61,709 nt of DNA from JAAFHN01 sp031421855 (GCA_031421855.1 JANOPN010000033.1:1-61709); one strand, 5' to 3'. Positions 8,944 to 17,724 are shown, counted from the first letter of the stretch. Notes: generated by a model from the letters alone, not told the origin. Made by a program: numbers and translations.

Positions 8944-10074
8944 TCATTTAGTCACAAGGGGGGCGGCATCGCGGGTGCAAGTGCGCAGTGCAGTCGTCAG
9001 CGCTTTCGGCATGCGCCCAGTCGTTAACCATGACTCAATTGCGTCGGATTCGGTCTCGCAGCACAGGTCTTGAGTCTGTCGCCAGTCGGCGTTGTGATAA
9101 CTGTGCAAATAGCGCGCGCCACTGTCGCACAACAAGGTCACCACACTGCCACATTCGCCGCGCTCGGCCATCGCTAACGCACATGCCAGCGCCGCCACGA
9201 CGTTCGTGCCGGTTGACCCGCCGACCGCGCGGCCAAGTGTGCGGCTTGTCGCCACCATCGCACCCAGTGACCAAACATCGGGTACCTGCACCATGTGGTC
9301 AATCGCTTGCGGCAAAAACGAAGCTTCAACCCGCGGGCGGCCAATGCCTTCAATGCGCGAGCCAACATCCAAGGTCAAGTCGTTGTTGCCGCTCACGTAG
9401 GCATCGAAAAAGACGCTGCGCTGCGCGTCAACGCCGCAAACTTGGGTTGGGTGCTCGCAGTAGCGCACGTAGCGCCCAAGCGTAGCCAACGTGCCGCCAG
9501 TGCCTGCGCTGGCCACCAGCCATGCTGGCACGGCGTGGCGTTCGCGCCGCATTTGCACGAAAATCGATTCAGCAATGTTGTTGTTGCTGCGCCAGTCGGT
9601 GGCCCGCTCGGCATAGGTGAACTGGTCCATGTAATGGCCGCCGCTCAGACTCGCAGCCTCGAGCGCGCGCTCGTACACGTGACGCGGGTCGGCCACCAAT
9701 TCGCAGCGCCCGCCGTAGAACTCAATCGCCGCAATCTTTTCAGCTGAAACGCTGGCAGGCATCACCGCAACAAACGGCAAGCCCAACAAGCGCGCAAAAT
9801 ATGCCTCAGACACCGCAGTCGATCCACTCGAGGCCTCGACCACGGTGCTTTTTGAGTGCAACCAACCGTTGCACAGCGCATACAAAAACAGGCTTCGAGC
9901 GAGCCGATGCTTCAGGCTGCCAGTCGGGTGGCTCGACTCGTCTTTCAGGTAGAGATCAATGCCCGGAAACCCGCTTGCAGGCAGTGCAATCAAGTGGGTG
10001 TCGGCGGATCGTTGGAAGTCAGCCTCAATGCGATTGACGGCTTGCTGAGTCCACGCGCGATGTGAGATGTGCAT
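8944..10074 (-). CDS. PLP-dependent cysteine synthase / cysteine desulfhydrase (Cds1-like)
   Basis: A 376-residue fold-type II PLP enzyme. The PLP lysine sits in HPTGSLKHRLARS, followed by the substrate loop VVEASSGSTAVSEAYFA and the phosphate-binding GTGGTLATLGRY. This pattern, with HYMDQFTYAERATDWR, resembles the mycobacterial H2S-producing L-cysteine desulfhydrase Cds1 more than CysK or CysM. The likely reaction is cysteine to pyruvate, ammonia and sulfide, but synthase activity cannot be excluded. I chose the ATG at 10074, 2 bases after the thioesterase stop codon. An upstream in-frame start at 10125 would lie inside that gene. Confidence 0.85.
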   Translation of the reverse strand: MHISHRAWTQQAVNRIEADFQRSADTHLIALPASGFPGIDLYLKDESSHPTGSLKHRLARSLFLYALCNGWLHSKSTVVEASSGSTAVSEAYFARLLGLPFVAVMPASVSAEKIAAIEFYGGRCELVADPRHVYERALEAASLSGGHYMDQFTYAERATDWRSNNNIAESIFVQMRRERHAVPAWLVASAGTGGTLATLGRYVRYCEHPTQVCGVDAQRSVFFDAYVSGNNDLTLDVGSRIEGIGRPRVEASFLPQAIDHMVQVPDVWSLGAMVATSRTLGRAVGGSTGTNVVAALACALAMAERGECGSVVTLLCDSGARYLHSYHNADWRQTQDLCCETESDAIESWLTTGRMPKALTTALRTCTRDAAPLVTK

Positions 10075-10076
10075 CG

Positions 10077-10520
10077 TCAAGGCGCTGCTTGCGAGATCTG
10101 CGCGACCAGGTGTTCGCGCAACCAAGCCGGCATGGGAGTCGACTTTTGCTTGGGAAAATCAATCCAAACCGTGGTCGCGCCGCCGCTTGCGCAGATGACA
10201 TCAGGCGCATCGGCGTGCGCCATCGTGCCCCAGGTTTCAAACGACTTTTCCCCCGCGTTGCTGACGTACATCTTCATCAGCACATCTCCGGGGTAGACCA
10301 GTTGCACATGAAAATTGCAAAACGCATTGACGATGACTGGGCCCTCGCCTTTCGGATCGGGTTGCGCGCCAATCGATCGCATCCATTCGATGCGAAGCGT
10401 CTCAAGGTAGCGAAAATAGATCGTGTTGTTGACATGCCCCATGGCATCCATGTCGCCCCAGCGCATGGGGATGGACATCTGGTGGACCAGTTGCTTTTGC
10501 TCGGGAATCAATAGGCGCAT
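10077..10520 (-). CDS. Acyl-CoA thioesterase, hotdog fold (4-hydroxybenzoyl-CoA thioesterase family)
   Basis: A 147-residue single hotdog domain. MRWGDMDAMGHVNNTIYFRYLE carries the catalytic Asp and the HVNN loop of the 4HBT/YbgC family, which hydrolyses short or aromatic acyl-CoA thioesters. It lies between an aromatic-type FAD monooxygenase (7-base gap) and the Cds1-like enzyme (2-base gap), so it is clearly part of the same transcript. Its true substrate is unknown. The monooxygenase neighbour makes an aromatic acyl-CoA plausible. Confidence 0.88.
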   Translation of the reverse strand: MRLLIPEQKQLVHQMSIPMRWGDMDAMGHVNNTIYFRYLETLRIEWMRSIGAQPDPKGEGPVIVNAFCNFHVQLVYPGDVLMKMYVSNAGEKSFETWGTMAHADAPDVICASGGATTVWIDFPKQKSTPMPAWLREHLVAQISQAAP

Positions 10521-10527
10521 GGTTTGA

Positions 10528-11709
10528 TTATCGGGCGCGATGGCCGAATAGCCACGGCACGTCCATCAATTGGGGGCGAATCCGCAGTGCGGCGTTGCGG
10601 GCCCAACTCATCGGTGCGGGGAGGTGAAAAATAAGCCCGTTCAGAGCCGCCTTGCGCTGCACCCGTGCATTGCGAGCCCAGCGAATTTGCGCATACTGCT
10701 CAAACGCGGCGCGGGTATCGCTGGGCCTTTGACTCACGCAGCGGGCCAACACCGCAGCATCTTCCAGGGCCATCGCTGCGCCCTGCGCCATATAGGGCCT
10801 CATCGGGTGGGCGGCATCGCCAACCAAAGCCACAAATCGCCCATGGTGTTGGGTCAACATATCAGACGCGCGCTCGAGCGGCGCCCGCGCTGCGACATTC
10901 CACCGCGTCACTGCCGTCGCGCTCGCAAGCAGTCCCGCCAACGTCGGGTGAATGGGTCCCAAGGCTTGCAAGAGTGCGCGCGCGTCAGTCGCGTTCGCCC
11001 AACTTCGCCCCACATCAGCGCCGTGACCGCTCAATTCTTTCGGCGTAAAAGCCACCACATTGAGCATCAATTGACCTCGCAGCAGCACCGGGTAAGTCAC
11101 CATGTGCTGGCTCGGGCCCATCCACGCTGTGACCTGGACGGCTTGCAGCTCATGCGGCACCGATTCGAAGTCAAACATCGCCCGCCAAGCCCAGTGACTG
11201 GTCGAAAGAGGCAGCGACGCATCGCCGCAACTTGAGCGAACCGCGCTCCAAAGCCCATCAGCAGCGACGAGCGCTTCGCCCGCCGGGGACGAGTCAACGG
11301 ATGCGTCTGGCGACCAAAACTGCCCCCAATCAACCTGAACACCCGCATGCTGCACGGCGTTAAACAGCACCTGATGCAGCTCCGCGCGGTGCACACACCA
11401 ATACGGCGACCCATAGCGATCGTTAACCCCGCCGAGAGCACTCAAAGGCAATTTTGCGAGCAATTTCATGGAAATAATGCTCTTGGTCTCCGTATTCATT
11501 GGGCTGACTGCTACTTTTTTTATAGCATCAATCACGCCCAAGTCAGACAGCACTGACGTGGCATTCGGCCCGAGTTGAATACCGGCACCCACTTCGCCAG
11601 GGCCCATCGCTCGCTCGGACACGCGCACCCGCGCACCCGCACGGGCCAGCGCGAGCGCACACGCCAGTCCGCCCATACCTGCACCGACAATGTGAATTGA
11701 CTCGCCCAT
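10528..11709 (-). CDS. FAD-dependent aromatic-ring monooxygenase (salicylate / 3-hydroxybenzoate hydroxylase type)
   Basis: A 393-residue class A flavoprotein monooxygenase. The N-terminal Rossmann motif IVGAGMGGLACALALARAG binds FAD, and GDAAHPMRPYMAQGAAMALEDA is the second FAD motif. GPNATSVLSDLGV is typical of salicylate and 3-hydroxybenzoate 6-hydroxylases. Uses NADH or NADPH to hydroxylate an aromatic acid; the exact substrate is not readable. It is the first gene of the five-gene run. Residues about 65-80 (VAVSPMNTETKS) are encoded by a dispersed repeat copy read in the sense direction, yet the protein keeps roughly the family length there. Confidence 0.88.
   Translation of the reverse strand: MGESIHIVGAGMGGLACALALARAGARVRVSERAMGPGEVGAGIQLGPNATSVLSDLGVIDAIKKVAVSPMNTETKSIISMKLLAKLPLSALGGVNDRYGSPYWCVHRAELHQVLFNAVQHAGVQVDWGQFWSPDASVDSSPAGEALVAADGLWSAVRSSCGDASLPLSTSHWAWRAMFDFESVPHELQAVQVTAWMGPSQHMVTYPVLLRGQLMLNVVAFTPKELSGHGADVGRSWANATDARALLQALGPIHPTLAGLLASATAVTRWNVAARAPLERASDMLTQHHGRFVALVGDAAHPMRPYMAQGAAMALEDAAVLARCVSQRPSDTRAAFEQYAQIRWARNARVQRKAALNGLIFHLPAPMSWARNAALRIRPQLMDVPWLFGHRAR
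11482..11529 (-). repeat. Dispersed repeat, copy 3 (inside monooxygenase gene)
   Basis: About 24 of 31 core positions match, and the left end GCTAT-A-run-GTAGC matches the family. It is sense to the gene and encodes VAVSPMNTETKS in the same frame as the trpB copy. Confidence 0.65.
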
Positions 11710-11737
11710 GCCCCATTGTGCCGGTCACAATTCGGGC

Positions 11738-12448
11738 ATGCCCAAGCGCAACCCAGAATTTCACACCATCGCCAAAGAGCAAGTCAGCCAGCCGCCCGCT
11801 CCCAGCTCAGAACACATCCGTGACGAAGACATCGGCATCTTGCACATTGACGAGCACATCATCGTCGTCAACAAGCCCAGCGGTTTGCTCAGCGTACCCG
11901 GCAAAGGACCAGAAAAAGCCGACTGCTTGATTGCGAGGCTGCAAAAGCGCTGGCCGGATGCGCTAACCGTTCACCGCTTAGACCAATCCACCAGCGGCGT
12001 GGTCATCTTTGGTCGTGGCAAAGCAGCTCAGAGCTTTTTGAGCAAACAATTCGAAGCTCGGACCATCAGCAAACGCTACGAAGCCACGGTTGACGGCCTC
12101 GTGCAGTTCGACAACAGCACCATCAACCAACCCATCGGAGACGATCTCGCCCACCGCCCGCTCAGACACGTCGACCCCGTCAATGGCCGACCCAGCATCA
12201 GCCACTTGACCGTGTTGTCACGCGACGAATCCACCCATAGCACCCACTTAAGCTTAAAGCCAGAAACCGGCCGAACTCACCAATTGCGCGTTCACTGCGC
12301 CTTCATCGGCCACCCAATTTGGGGCGATCACCTCTACGCAAGTGCCGAGGTGTACGCCAAATCGCCACGGCTCATGCTGCACGCGGCTGAGATGGGGTTC
12401 GCGCACCCGGCGAGTGGGCAGCGCATGCTCATTGGTGTGCATTGGTGA
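11738..12448 (+). CDS. rluA: Dual-specificity rRNA/tRNA pseudouridine synthase
   Basis: Isomerises uridine to pseudouridine in 23S rRNA (746) and tRNA (32) if it matches E. coli RluA. The catalytic motif VHRLDQSTSGVVIF with its Asp is present. VNKPSGLLSVPGKG and TGRTHQLRVHCAFIGHPIWGD-type segments match RluA itself better than RluC/D, and there is no S4 domain. I used the ATG at 11738 (MPKRNPEF); an earlier start at 11708 would overlap the divergent monooxygenase start at 11709. Only about 30 bases separate the two divergent start codons. Confidence 0.9.
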   Translation: MPKRNPEFHTIAKEQVSQPPAPSSEHIRDEDIGILHIDEHIIVVNKPSGLLSVPGKGPEKADCLIARLQKRWPDALTVHRLDQSTSGVVIFGRGKAAQSFLSKQFEARTISKRYEATVDGLVQFDNSTINQPIGDDLAHRPLRHVDPVNGRPSISHLTVLSRDESTHSTHLSLKPETGRTHQLRVHCAFIGHPIWGDHLYASAEVYAKSPRLMLHAAEMGFAHPASGQRMLIGVHW

Positions 12449-12484
12449 AAAATCTCTAGCCCCTCATATGAAAGCAAGAACCCC

Positions 12485-13096
12485 ATGGCGGCCATCATCA
12501 AAAACAGCGAGATCGAATGGGCTGAGCCCATTCATTTCCGATTCGGTTTTACTGGACTGACTTCGCAATACGCCGTCCCCATCATTCGAAAAATCATCAC
12601 AGATCGATGGCCGGACATCCGCCGTCCCAAGCAGTGCGTCTACATCATTCGACTCAAAGGGGCGGTATCCATTGCTTACGGATCGAACGCTCAGGGTGGC
12701 CCCAATCACTCGCCGGTGATTTACATCGGCGAAGGGTCCGCCTATGACCGTCTGTATAGCCATGCCAATTGGCTGTCAGAGCTGCTTGTCAGTGTTCCAA
12801 ACCTGGAAATTGAGATCCGAATCGCACAGATTTCGCGAAAGAATCACACGACGTTGTACCAATACATCGAAGCCGACTTGATCAAATGGTTCGCCGAATC
12901 GCACGACCAACGCCCGCCCTGGTTTAACCGCCAGCGAGAAAGAAGCAAGGAGGGTCACTACACCTACGATGCCGAAGCAGAGCGCCATTTGAAGCAACAG
13001 ATCAGTGTCGGGTCAGGAAACAGATTCCTGTGGGCGATTAGTCCAACTCAGAACAACGAGCAGTACGAAGCGTATGCAAAAGGGACAAAACTCTAA
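12485..13096 (+). CDS. GIY-YIG-like nuclease-fold protein, function unknown
   Basis: I do not recognise a named family for this 203-residue protein. It carries the marks of the GIY-YIG fold in the right order: CVYIIRL (51-57), VIYIGEGS (78-85), an Arg and His in YDRLYSHA (87-94), a metal-binding-type Glu in IEADLI (128-133), and PPWFN (144-148). The spacer between the two beta-strand motifs is unusually long (about 20 residues). No other domain or signal peptide is seen. It starts 36 bases after rluA and is a single gene without an obvious partner, so a defence, DNA-processing or domesticated role are all open. Confidence 0.6.
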   Translation: MAAIIKNSEIEWAEPIHFRFGFTGLTSQYAVPIIRKIITDRWPDIRRPKQCVYIIRLKGAVSIAYGSNAQGGPNHSPVIYIGEGSAYDRLYSHANWLSELLVSVPNLEIEIRIAQISRKNHTTLYQYIEADLIKWFAESHDQRPPWFNRQRERSKEGHYTYDAEAERHLKQQISVGSGNRFLWAISPTQNNEQYEAYAKGTKL

Positions 13097-13130
13097 CGCC
13101 CCGCCCACTCTCATTCAACCTGAGTCGCTG

Positions 13131-13170
13131 AAAGAAAAAAGGCTGCCAGTCCACCCGACTCGCAGCCCCG
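13131..13170 (-). terminator. Rho-independent terminator of acnB
   Basis: On the minus strand GGGCTGCGAGTC and GACTGGCAGCC flank a short loop and are followed by TTTTTT, 41 bases after the acnB stop codon. Confidence 0.8.
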
Positions 13171-13210
13171 CTCGAAGCTGAAGCCGACTCACTCGGCCGC
13201 AATCAAAGCG

Positions 13211-15805
13211 TCAAACCGTCACTCCGTCTGCCGTCTCTTTGTACTCAGCGATTTGGTCAAAGTTGAGGTATTTGTAGATCTTGCTGCCATCGGCGTTGAT
13301 GCCCGCAACATCGGCTAAATATTCAGCTTTTGACGGAATACGACCGAGTTTCGAGCAGATGGCTGCGAGTTCGGCTGAACCCAAGTAGACGTTGGAGTTT
13401 TTACCTAGGCGGTTCGGGAAGTTGCGAGTTGATGTGCTCATGACCGTCGCACCTTCTTTGACTTGCGCCTGGTTGCCCATGCAAAGGCTGCAGCCTGGCA
13501 TTTCCATGCGCGCACCAGCCGCGCCAAACACACCGTAATGACCCTCTTCGGTCAGCTGCTGTGCGTCCATCTTCGTCGGCGGTGCCATCCACAGCTTGAC
13601 TGGAATGTCTTTTTTGCCTTCAAGCAACTTGCTGGCTGCCCTGAAATGCCCAATGTTGGTCATGCAGCTGCCGATAAAGACTTCGTCAATCTTGGCGCCC
13701 GCCACATCGCTCAGGGTTTTGGCATCGTCTGGATCGTTGGGGCAGCACACGATGGGCTCGGTGATTTCGGCCAGGTCGATCTCAATCGTGTAGGCGTACT
13801 CAGCATCAGCGTCAGCCTTGAGCAAACTGGGGTTGGCCAGCCAAGCTTCCATGGATTTGACGCGTCGCCCAATCGTGCGAGGGTCAGCGTAGCCCTGCGC
13901 AATCATGTTTTTCAACAGAACGATGTTGCTGTTGATGTACTCAATGATCGGCTCTTTGTTGAGTGCAATCGTGCACCCAGCGGCGCTGCGCTCGGCTGAG
14001 GCATCGCTGAGCTCGAACGCTTGCTCAACTTTAAGGTCAGGCAGGCCTTCAATCTCCAAAATCCGGCCAGAAAAGATGTTGACCTTGCCCTGCTTGGCAA
14101 CGGTCAAATGCCCCTGCTTGATGGCATAAAGCGGAATGGCATGAACCAAATCGCGCAGCGTCACACCGGGCTGCATGGTGCCCTTGAAACGCACCAACAC
14201 GCTCTCGGGCATATCCAGTGGCATGACGCCCGTCGCCGCGGCAAATGCGACCAACCCGGACCCTGCCGGAAAACTGATACCGATCGGAAAGCGGGTGTGG
14301 CTGTCGCCTCCGGTGCCAACCGTGTCGGGCAACAACATGCGGTTGAGCCAACTGTGGATGATGCCGTCGCCGGGTTTCAAGCTGATGCCACCGCGCGTGC
14401 TGATGAAGTCTGGCAACTCATGGTGCATCTTCACATCGACTGGTTTGGGGTAAGCGGCCGTGTGGCAAAACGATTGCATCACCAGGTCAGAGCTAAAGCC
14501 CAAGCAGGCCAAATCTTTGAGTTCGTCGCGGGTCATTGGACCGGTTGTGTCTTGCGAGCCTACGCTGGTCATTTTGGGTTCGCAGTAGGTGTCAGGCAAC
14601 ACGCCCACACCCTCAGCCAGCCCACAAGCGCGGCCAACCATTTTTTGCGCCAATGTGAACCCTTTGCCGCGCCCTTTTGGCACAGCAGGCAGACGAAACA
14701 GCGTCGACGGTGCAAGGCCCAGGGCCTCGCGTGCCTTACCCGTCAAACCGCGGCCAATGATGAGCGGAATGCGCCCACCCGCGCGCACCTCGTCAAAGAG
14801 CACGTCGCTCTTGACCTGGAAACTCGCAATCTCGACACCACTTTTGAACGCCTTGCCCTCATACGGGCGCAGCTCAACCACGTCGCCCATGCCCATTTGG
14901 CTCACATCAAGCTCGATGGGCAAAGCGCCCGAGTCTTCCATGGTGTTGTAGAAAATCGGCGCGATTTTTGCGCCCAAGCACACACCGCCCGTGCGCTTGT
15001 TAGGAATGAAGGGAATGTCGTCGCCGGTAAACCAAAGCACTGAATTGGTCGCTGATTTGCGACTTGAGCCCGTTCCCACCACGTCGCCCACGTAGGCAAC
15101 GACGTTGCCTTTGGCTCGCAAATCCTCAATGAATTTGACGGGGCCGCGTTTGCCGTCATCTTCAGGCGTGATGCCGTCGCGCTTGTTTTTCAGCATGGCC
15201 AAGGCATGCAACGGAATGTCGGGGCGGCTCCAGGCGTCCGGAGCAGGCGACAAATCATCGGTATTGGTCTCGCCAGTGACTTTGAGCACACTCACGGTGA
15301 TGCTTTTGGGCACTTCTGGGCGCGTGGTGAACCACTCGCCATCGGCCCAACTCTGCATCACACCCTTTGCGTTGGCGTTACCTTTGTCGGCTTTTTCTTT
15401 GACATCGTGAAACTGGTCAAACATCAGCAAGGTGTGCTTCAGGCCTTCCGCTGCGACGCCGCCGACTTCAGCGTCGTCAAGCAAGGTCACCATGGGCGCA
15501 ATGTTGTAGCCGCCAAGCATCGTGCCCAGCAGCTGGGTCGCTTGCGCGCGGCTGATGCCTGCGCAGACTTCAGTGCCCATGGCCACTGCGGCCAAGTAGC
15601 TGGCCTTGACTTTGGCGGCATTGTCGACGCCTGCAGGCACGCGGTGGCTAAGCAGTTGTACCAAAAACGCATCCTCACCAGCGGGCGGCGACTTGAGCAA
15701 CTCAATCACTTCGCCGGTTTGCTTGGCGCTCAGCGGCAGGGCCGGGATACCTTGAGCGGCGCGCTCGGCGACATGGGCTCGGTAGGTGGCTAGAAAATCA
15801 GTCAT
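13211..15805 (-). CDS. acnB: Bifunctional aconitate hydratase 2 / 2-methylisocitrate dehydratase
   Basis: A 4Fe-4S dehydratase that interconverts citrate and isocitrate in the TCA cycle, and 2-methylcitrate derivatives in related strains. At 864 residues it has AcnB, not AcnA, architecture: an N-terminal HEAT-like domain, then the swivel domain, then the Fe-S domains. Cluster cysteines are seen in GSCMTNIGHF and PGCSLCMGNQ. SHTRFPIGISFPAGSG is the substrate-binding region. AGGAG lies 8-12 bases before the ATG at 15805. The promoter or leader sits in only 57 bases behind vapC and contains a run of ten C. Confidence 0.97.
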   Translation of the reverse strand: MTDFLATYRAHVAERAAQGIPALPLSAKQTGEVIELLKSPPAGEDAFLVQLLSHRVPAGVDNAAKVKASYLAAVAMGTEVCAGISRAQATQLLGTMLGGYNIAPMVTLLDDAEVGGVAAEGLKHTLLMFDQFHDVKEKADKGNANAKGVMQSWADGEWFTTRPEVPKSITVSVLKVTGETNTDDLSPAPDAWSRPDIPLHALAMLKNKRDGITPEDDGKRGPVKFIEDLRAKGNVVAYVGDVVGTGSSRKSATNSVLWFTGDDIPFIPNKRTGGVCLGAKIAPIFYNTMEDSGALPIELDVSQMGMGDVVELRPYEGKAFKSGVEIASFQVKSDVLFDEVRAGGRIPLIIGRGLTGKAREALGLAPSTLFRLPAVPKGRGKGFTLAQKMVGRACGLAEGVGVLPDTYCEPKMTSVGSQDTTGPMTRDELKDLACLGFSSDLVMQSFCHTAAYPKPVDVKMHHELPDFISTRGGISLKPGDGIIHSWLNRMLLPDTVGTGGDSHTRFPIGISFPAGSGLVAFAAATGVMPLDMPESVLVRFKGTMQPGVTLRDLVHAIPLYAIKQGHLTVAKQGKVNIFSGRILEIEGLPDLKVEQAFELSDASAERSAAGCTIALNKEPIIEYINSNIVLLKNMIAQGYADPRTIGRRVKSMEAWLANPSLLKADADAEYAYTIEIDLAEITEPIVCCPNDPDDAKTLSDVAGAKIDEVFIGSCMTNIGHFRAASKLLEGKKDIPVKLWMAPPTKMDAQQLTEEGHYGVFGAAGARMEMPGCSLCMGNQAQVKEGATVMSTSTRNFPNRLGKNSNVYLGSAELAAICSKLGRIPSKAEYLADVAGINADGSKIYKYLNFDQIAEYKETADGVTV

Positions 15806-15831
15806 GGCTGGCTCCTGGGTAAAAAAAGTGC

Positions 15832-15841
15832 GGGGGGGGGG
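15832..15841. repeat. Homopolymer of ten G (ten C on the acnB strand)
   Basis: The tract lies 27-36 bases upstream of the acnB start codon, followed on the acnB strand by a run of seven T. A homopolymer this long is prone to slipped-strand length change. Confidence 0.8.
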
Positions 15842-15862
15842 TAGGCGGTCAGGCGACGCCGT

Positions 15863-16270
15863 TCATGAGAGCTCAACGGGAACGATCACCCGCAAACCCT
15901 TGAAATAGTCGCCAAAAAATTCTTTGTCTCGTGTGATCAAGCCTTGGCACTGCATGAGTGCGTGCGCTCCCACCAAAAAGTCAGGCACCGCTCGCTCGCG
16001 TTGACCGCCGCGCTGCCTGTAGCGGCGTTGCATCTCACCGGCGCGTATCGCCGAACGTGGCTCAACCGAATCAAACCGAATGCCCAACTCTTCAAGCGCC
16101 ACCAAGCATTCGCTGCCGTTTTTCAGCACCGCGCTGATCTCAGACAACGCTACATCGCAAATCACGACAGGGCCAATGCTCAAACTCTCGCGAATCGCCA
16201 CCTCAGCGCTCTGCGCACCCGGCGCATCGCAAAGCAGGTCAATCAGCACGGAGGAGTCAATGGCGATCAT
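15863..16270 (-). CDS. vapC: PIN-domain toxin (VapC-like ribonuclease)
   Basis: A 135-residue PIN-domain protein, the likely toxin of a type II pair. The four acidic residues of the active site are visible: Asp5 in MIAIDSS, Glu44 in ALSEIS, Asp97 in VPDFLVGAHA and Asp115 in TRDKEFF. VapC toxins cleave tRNA or rRNA when freed from the antitoxin. It starts 29 bases after the VapB-like antitoxin gene and is followed on the same strand by acnB, so readthrough from the toxin operon into acnB is possible. Confidence 0.88.
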   Translation of the reverse strand: MIAIDSSVLIDLLCDAPGAQSAEVAIRESLSIGPVVICDVALSEISAVLKNGSECLVALEELGIRFDSVEPRSAIRAGEMQRRYRQRGGQRERAVPDFLVGAHALMQCQGLITRDKEFFGDYFKGLRVIVPVELS

Positions 16271-16299
16271 GGCGACTGGAATGCTTCAATTTCAAACGA

Positions 16300-16545
16300 T
16301 CAAACGTCCAGCGGGTCGCCAGGCGCCCGGCCACGAATCGCGAGCATCGCCTCGTCGGTACTGGCAAATCCGTCAAGCTTGAACCGCCCGCGAACCCTCG
16401 ACAAGGCATCGTCGACCTTTTTGCGAACAACCAACTTGCCTGCCTCAACGCGCACGTCAAGCTTCATACCCGGCACCAAACCCAACTCGTCGCGGGCAGC
16501 CTTAGGAATGACGATTTGACCCCGCTCGGCAAGGATGACTTCCAT
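16300..16545 (-). CDS. vapB: AbrB/MazE-type antitoxin (VapB-like)
   Basis: An 81-residue swapped-hairpin (SpoVT/AbrB) DNA-binding protein. ILAERGQIVIPKAARDELGL is the standard beta-hairpin motif; the acidic C-terminal half (GFASTDEAMLAIRG) would wrap around the toxin. It is expected to neutralise the adjacent VapC and to repress its own promoter. The upstream region holds copy 4 of the dispersed repeat about 110 bases before the start. Confidence 0.85.
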   Translation of the reverse strand: MEVILAERGQIVIPKAARDELGLVPGMKLDVRVEAGKLVVRKKVDDALSRVRGRFKLDGFASTDEAMLAIRGRAPGDPLDV

Positions 16546-16654
16546 TGGCTAAGTCCGTTCAAAAAAAGTGAGGTACGCATCCACAAGTATGGATTTTAGC
16601 CACGGATTCACGCATGTCAAGTCAAATGCGCGGAGTATTCCGCTTCGTGACAAG

Positions 16655-16712
16655 TCTAAAATGATAGCAACAACCGCAACAAATACCGTGACCAACTGCC
16701 ACTAGAGCTTAA
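16655..16712 (+). repeat. Dispersed repeat, copy 4
   Basis: About 26 of 31 core positions match: ATAGCAACAACC, AAATACCGTGACCA, then CTGCCACTAGAGC. It lies between vapB and the LysR gene. The remaining intergenic bases (16546-16654 and 16713-16797) hold nothing I recognise. Confidence 0.75.
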
Positions 16713-16797
16713 AAATTCATCGAAACTGGTCGAAATGGACCCAAACCGCTCGCCCATTACCGGGCGTAGCCGCGAAACCAAATCGTGCTGACGCCAG

Positions 16798-17724
16798 CTA
16801 TCGAGCCCAGTCTACTGAAAATTCGCGAACGAAGTCGGCTGCAAAGCCAGCCATGGGCGAGAAACTTCGCCCTTTGAGTGACACGATCCCGGTGTCTGAG
16901 TGCGATATCGGCACATTTTGCAACGCCAGGCGGGTCAGTTTGCCAGCGTCAACCTCCCTGCGGACGGCGGCATCTGCGCAAATCAGCACCGTATTTGTGC
17001 ACCGCGCAACGTGTTTGAGCAGCTGAACGTCATCACACTCGACCGCGAGCGGCAACTTCTCGTGCGCCGGTATTTGCAACAGCGTGCGAATGAGTAGCTT
17101 GATTTCCTTTGGTAGTCGCACGCTTGCCAATCCGTAAGGCGTCATGGCTGCAGCCATTGGCGTGTCGATCGACAGCAACGGGTGCTCCGGACGAACATAA
17201 AAATGCCCATACTGCCGACCCGTATTTTCGATGACAAGGTCAGGATCACGCGGCACATCGCGAATATCGGCCAAAAAGAAGTCAAGCTCCTCCGCGCGCA
17301 GGTGCTCAACCAAATAGAGCCAGTTGTTCACCTCGACTCGGCAGTTGACACCCGGATGCGTTGTGCGCAGTTTCACGAGCAACGCGGGCACGATTGTCGC
17401 TGCCGGGAACGGGCCGACGCCAACTGCAATGTCTCCGATCACGCGCTCGCGGTAGAGCGTCACATCACGCTCCAAGCATCGGCTGTCAAACACCAGCTTG
17501 CGAGCTCGTTCAATCACGAAGCCGCCAGCAGCGGTTGCGATGACTTCGACGGCACCACGGTCAAATAGCTGCAAGCCCAGCTCTGATTCAGCGTTTTGAA
17601 TGCTTCGGCTGAAGGCGGGCTGACTCAGGTGGACCCGCTCAGCCGCGCGGCCAAAATGGCGCTCATCTGCCAATGCAATCAGGTGCTTGAGGCGTTTTAT
17701 TTCCACGATGTCGATCCGTTTCAT
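16798..17724 (-). CDS. LysR-family transcriptional regulator, divergent to DUF1254 gene
   Basis: A 308-residue LTTR. The N-terminal winged helix reads RLKHLIALADERHFGRAAERVHLSQPAFSRSIQNAESELG, followed by the usual two-lobed effector domain starting near residue 95 (GDIAVGVGPFPA). I chose the ATG at 17724 (MKRIDIVEIKR) over an upstream start at 17766, since the latter's extra residues are not family-like. It is transcribed away from the DUF1254/desaturase pair, and perfect inverted repeats in the 89-base gap suit LTTR binding. It probably activates that pair and represses itself. Confidence 0.9.
   Translation of the reverse strand: MKRIDIVEIKRLKHLIALADERHFGRAAERVHLSQPAFSRSIQNAESELGLQLFDRGAVEVIATAAGGFVIERARKLVFDSRCLERDVTLYRERVIGDIAVGVGPFPAATIVPALLVKLRTTHPGVNCRVEVNNWLYLVEHLRAEELDFFLADIRDVPRDPDLVIENTGRQYGHFYVRPEHPLLSIDTPMAAAMTPYGLASVRLPKEIKLLIRTLLQIPAHEKLPLAVECDDVQLLKHVARCTNTVLICADAAVRREVDAGKLTRLALQNVPISHSDTGIVSLKGRSFSPMAGFAADFVREFSVDWAR

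Noticed and set aside
13097..13130. Possible plus-strand terminator after the GIY-YIG-like gene
   Set aside because: The hairpin present has its T-run on the minus strand and fits acnB; no plus-strand T-run follows.
14021..15043. 340-codon plus-strand frame inside acnB
   Set aside because: acnB is certain on the other strand; the antisense frame has no recognisable domain.
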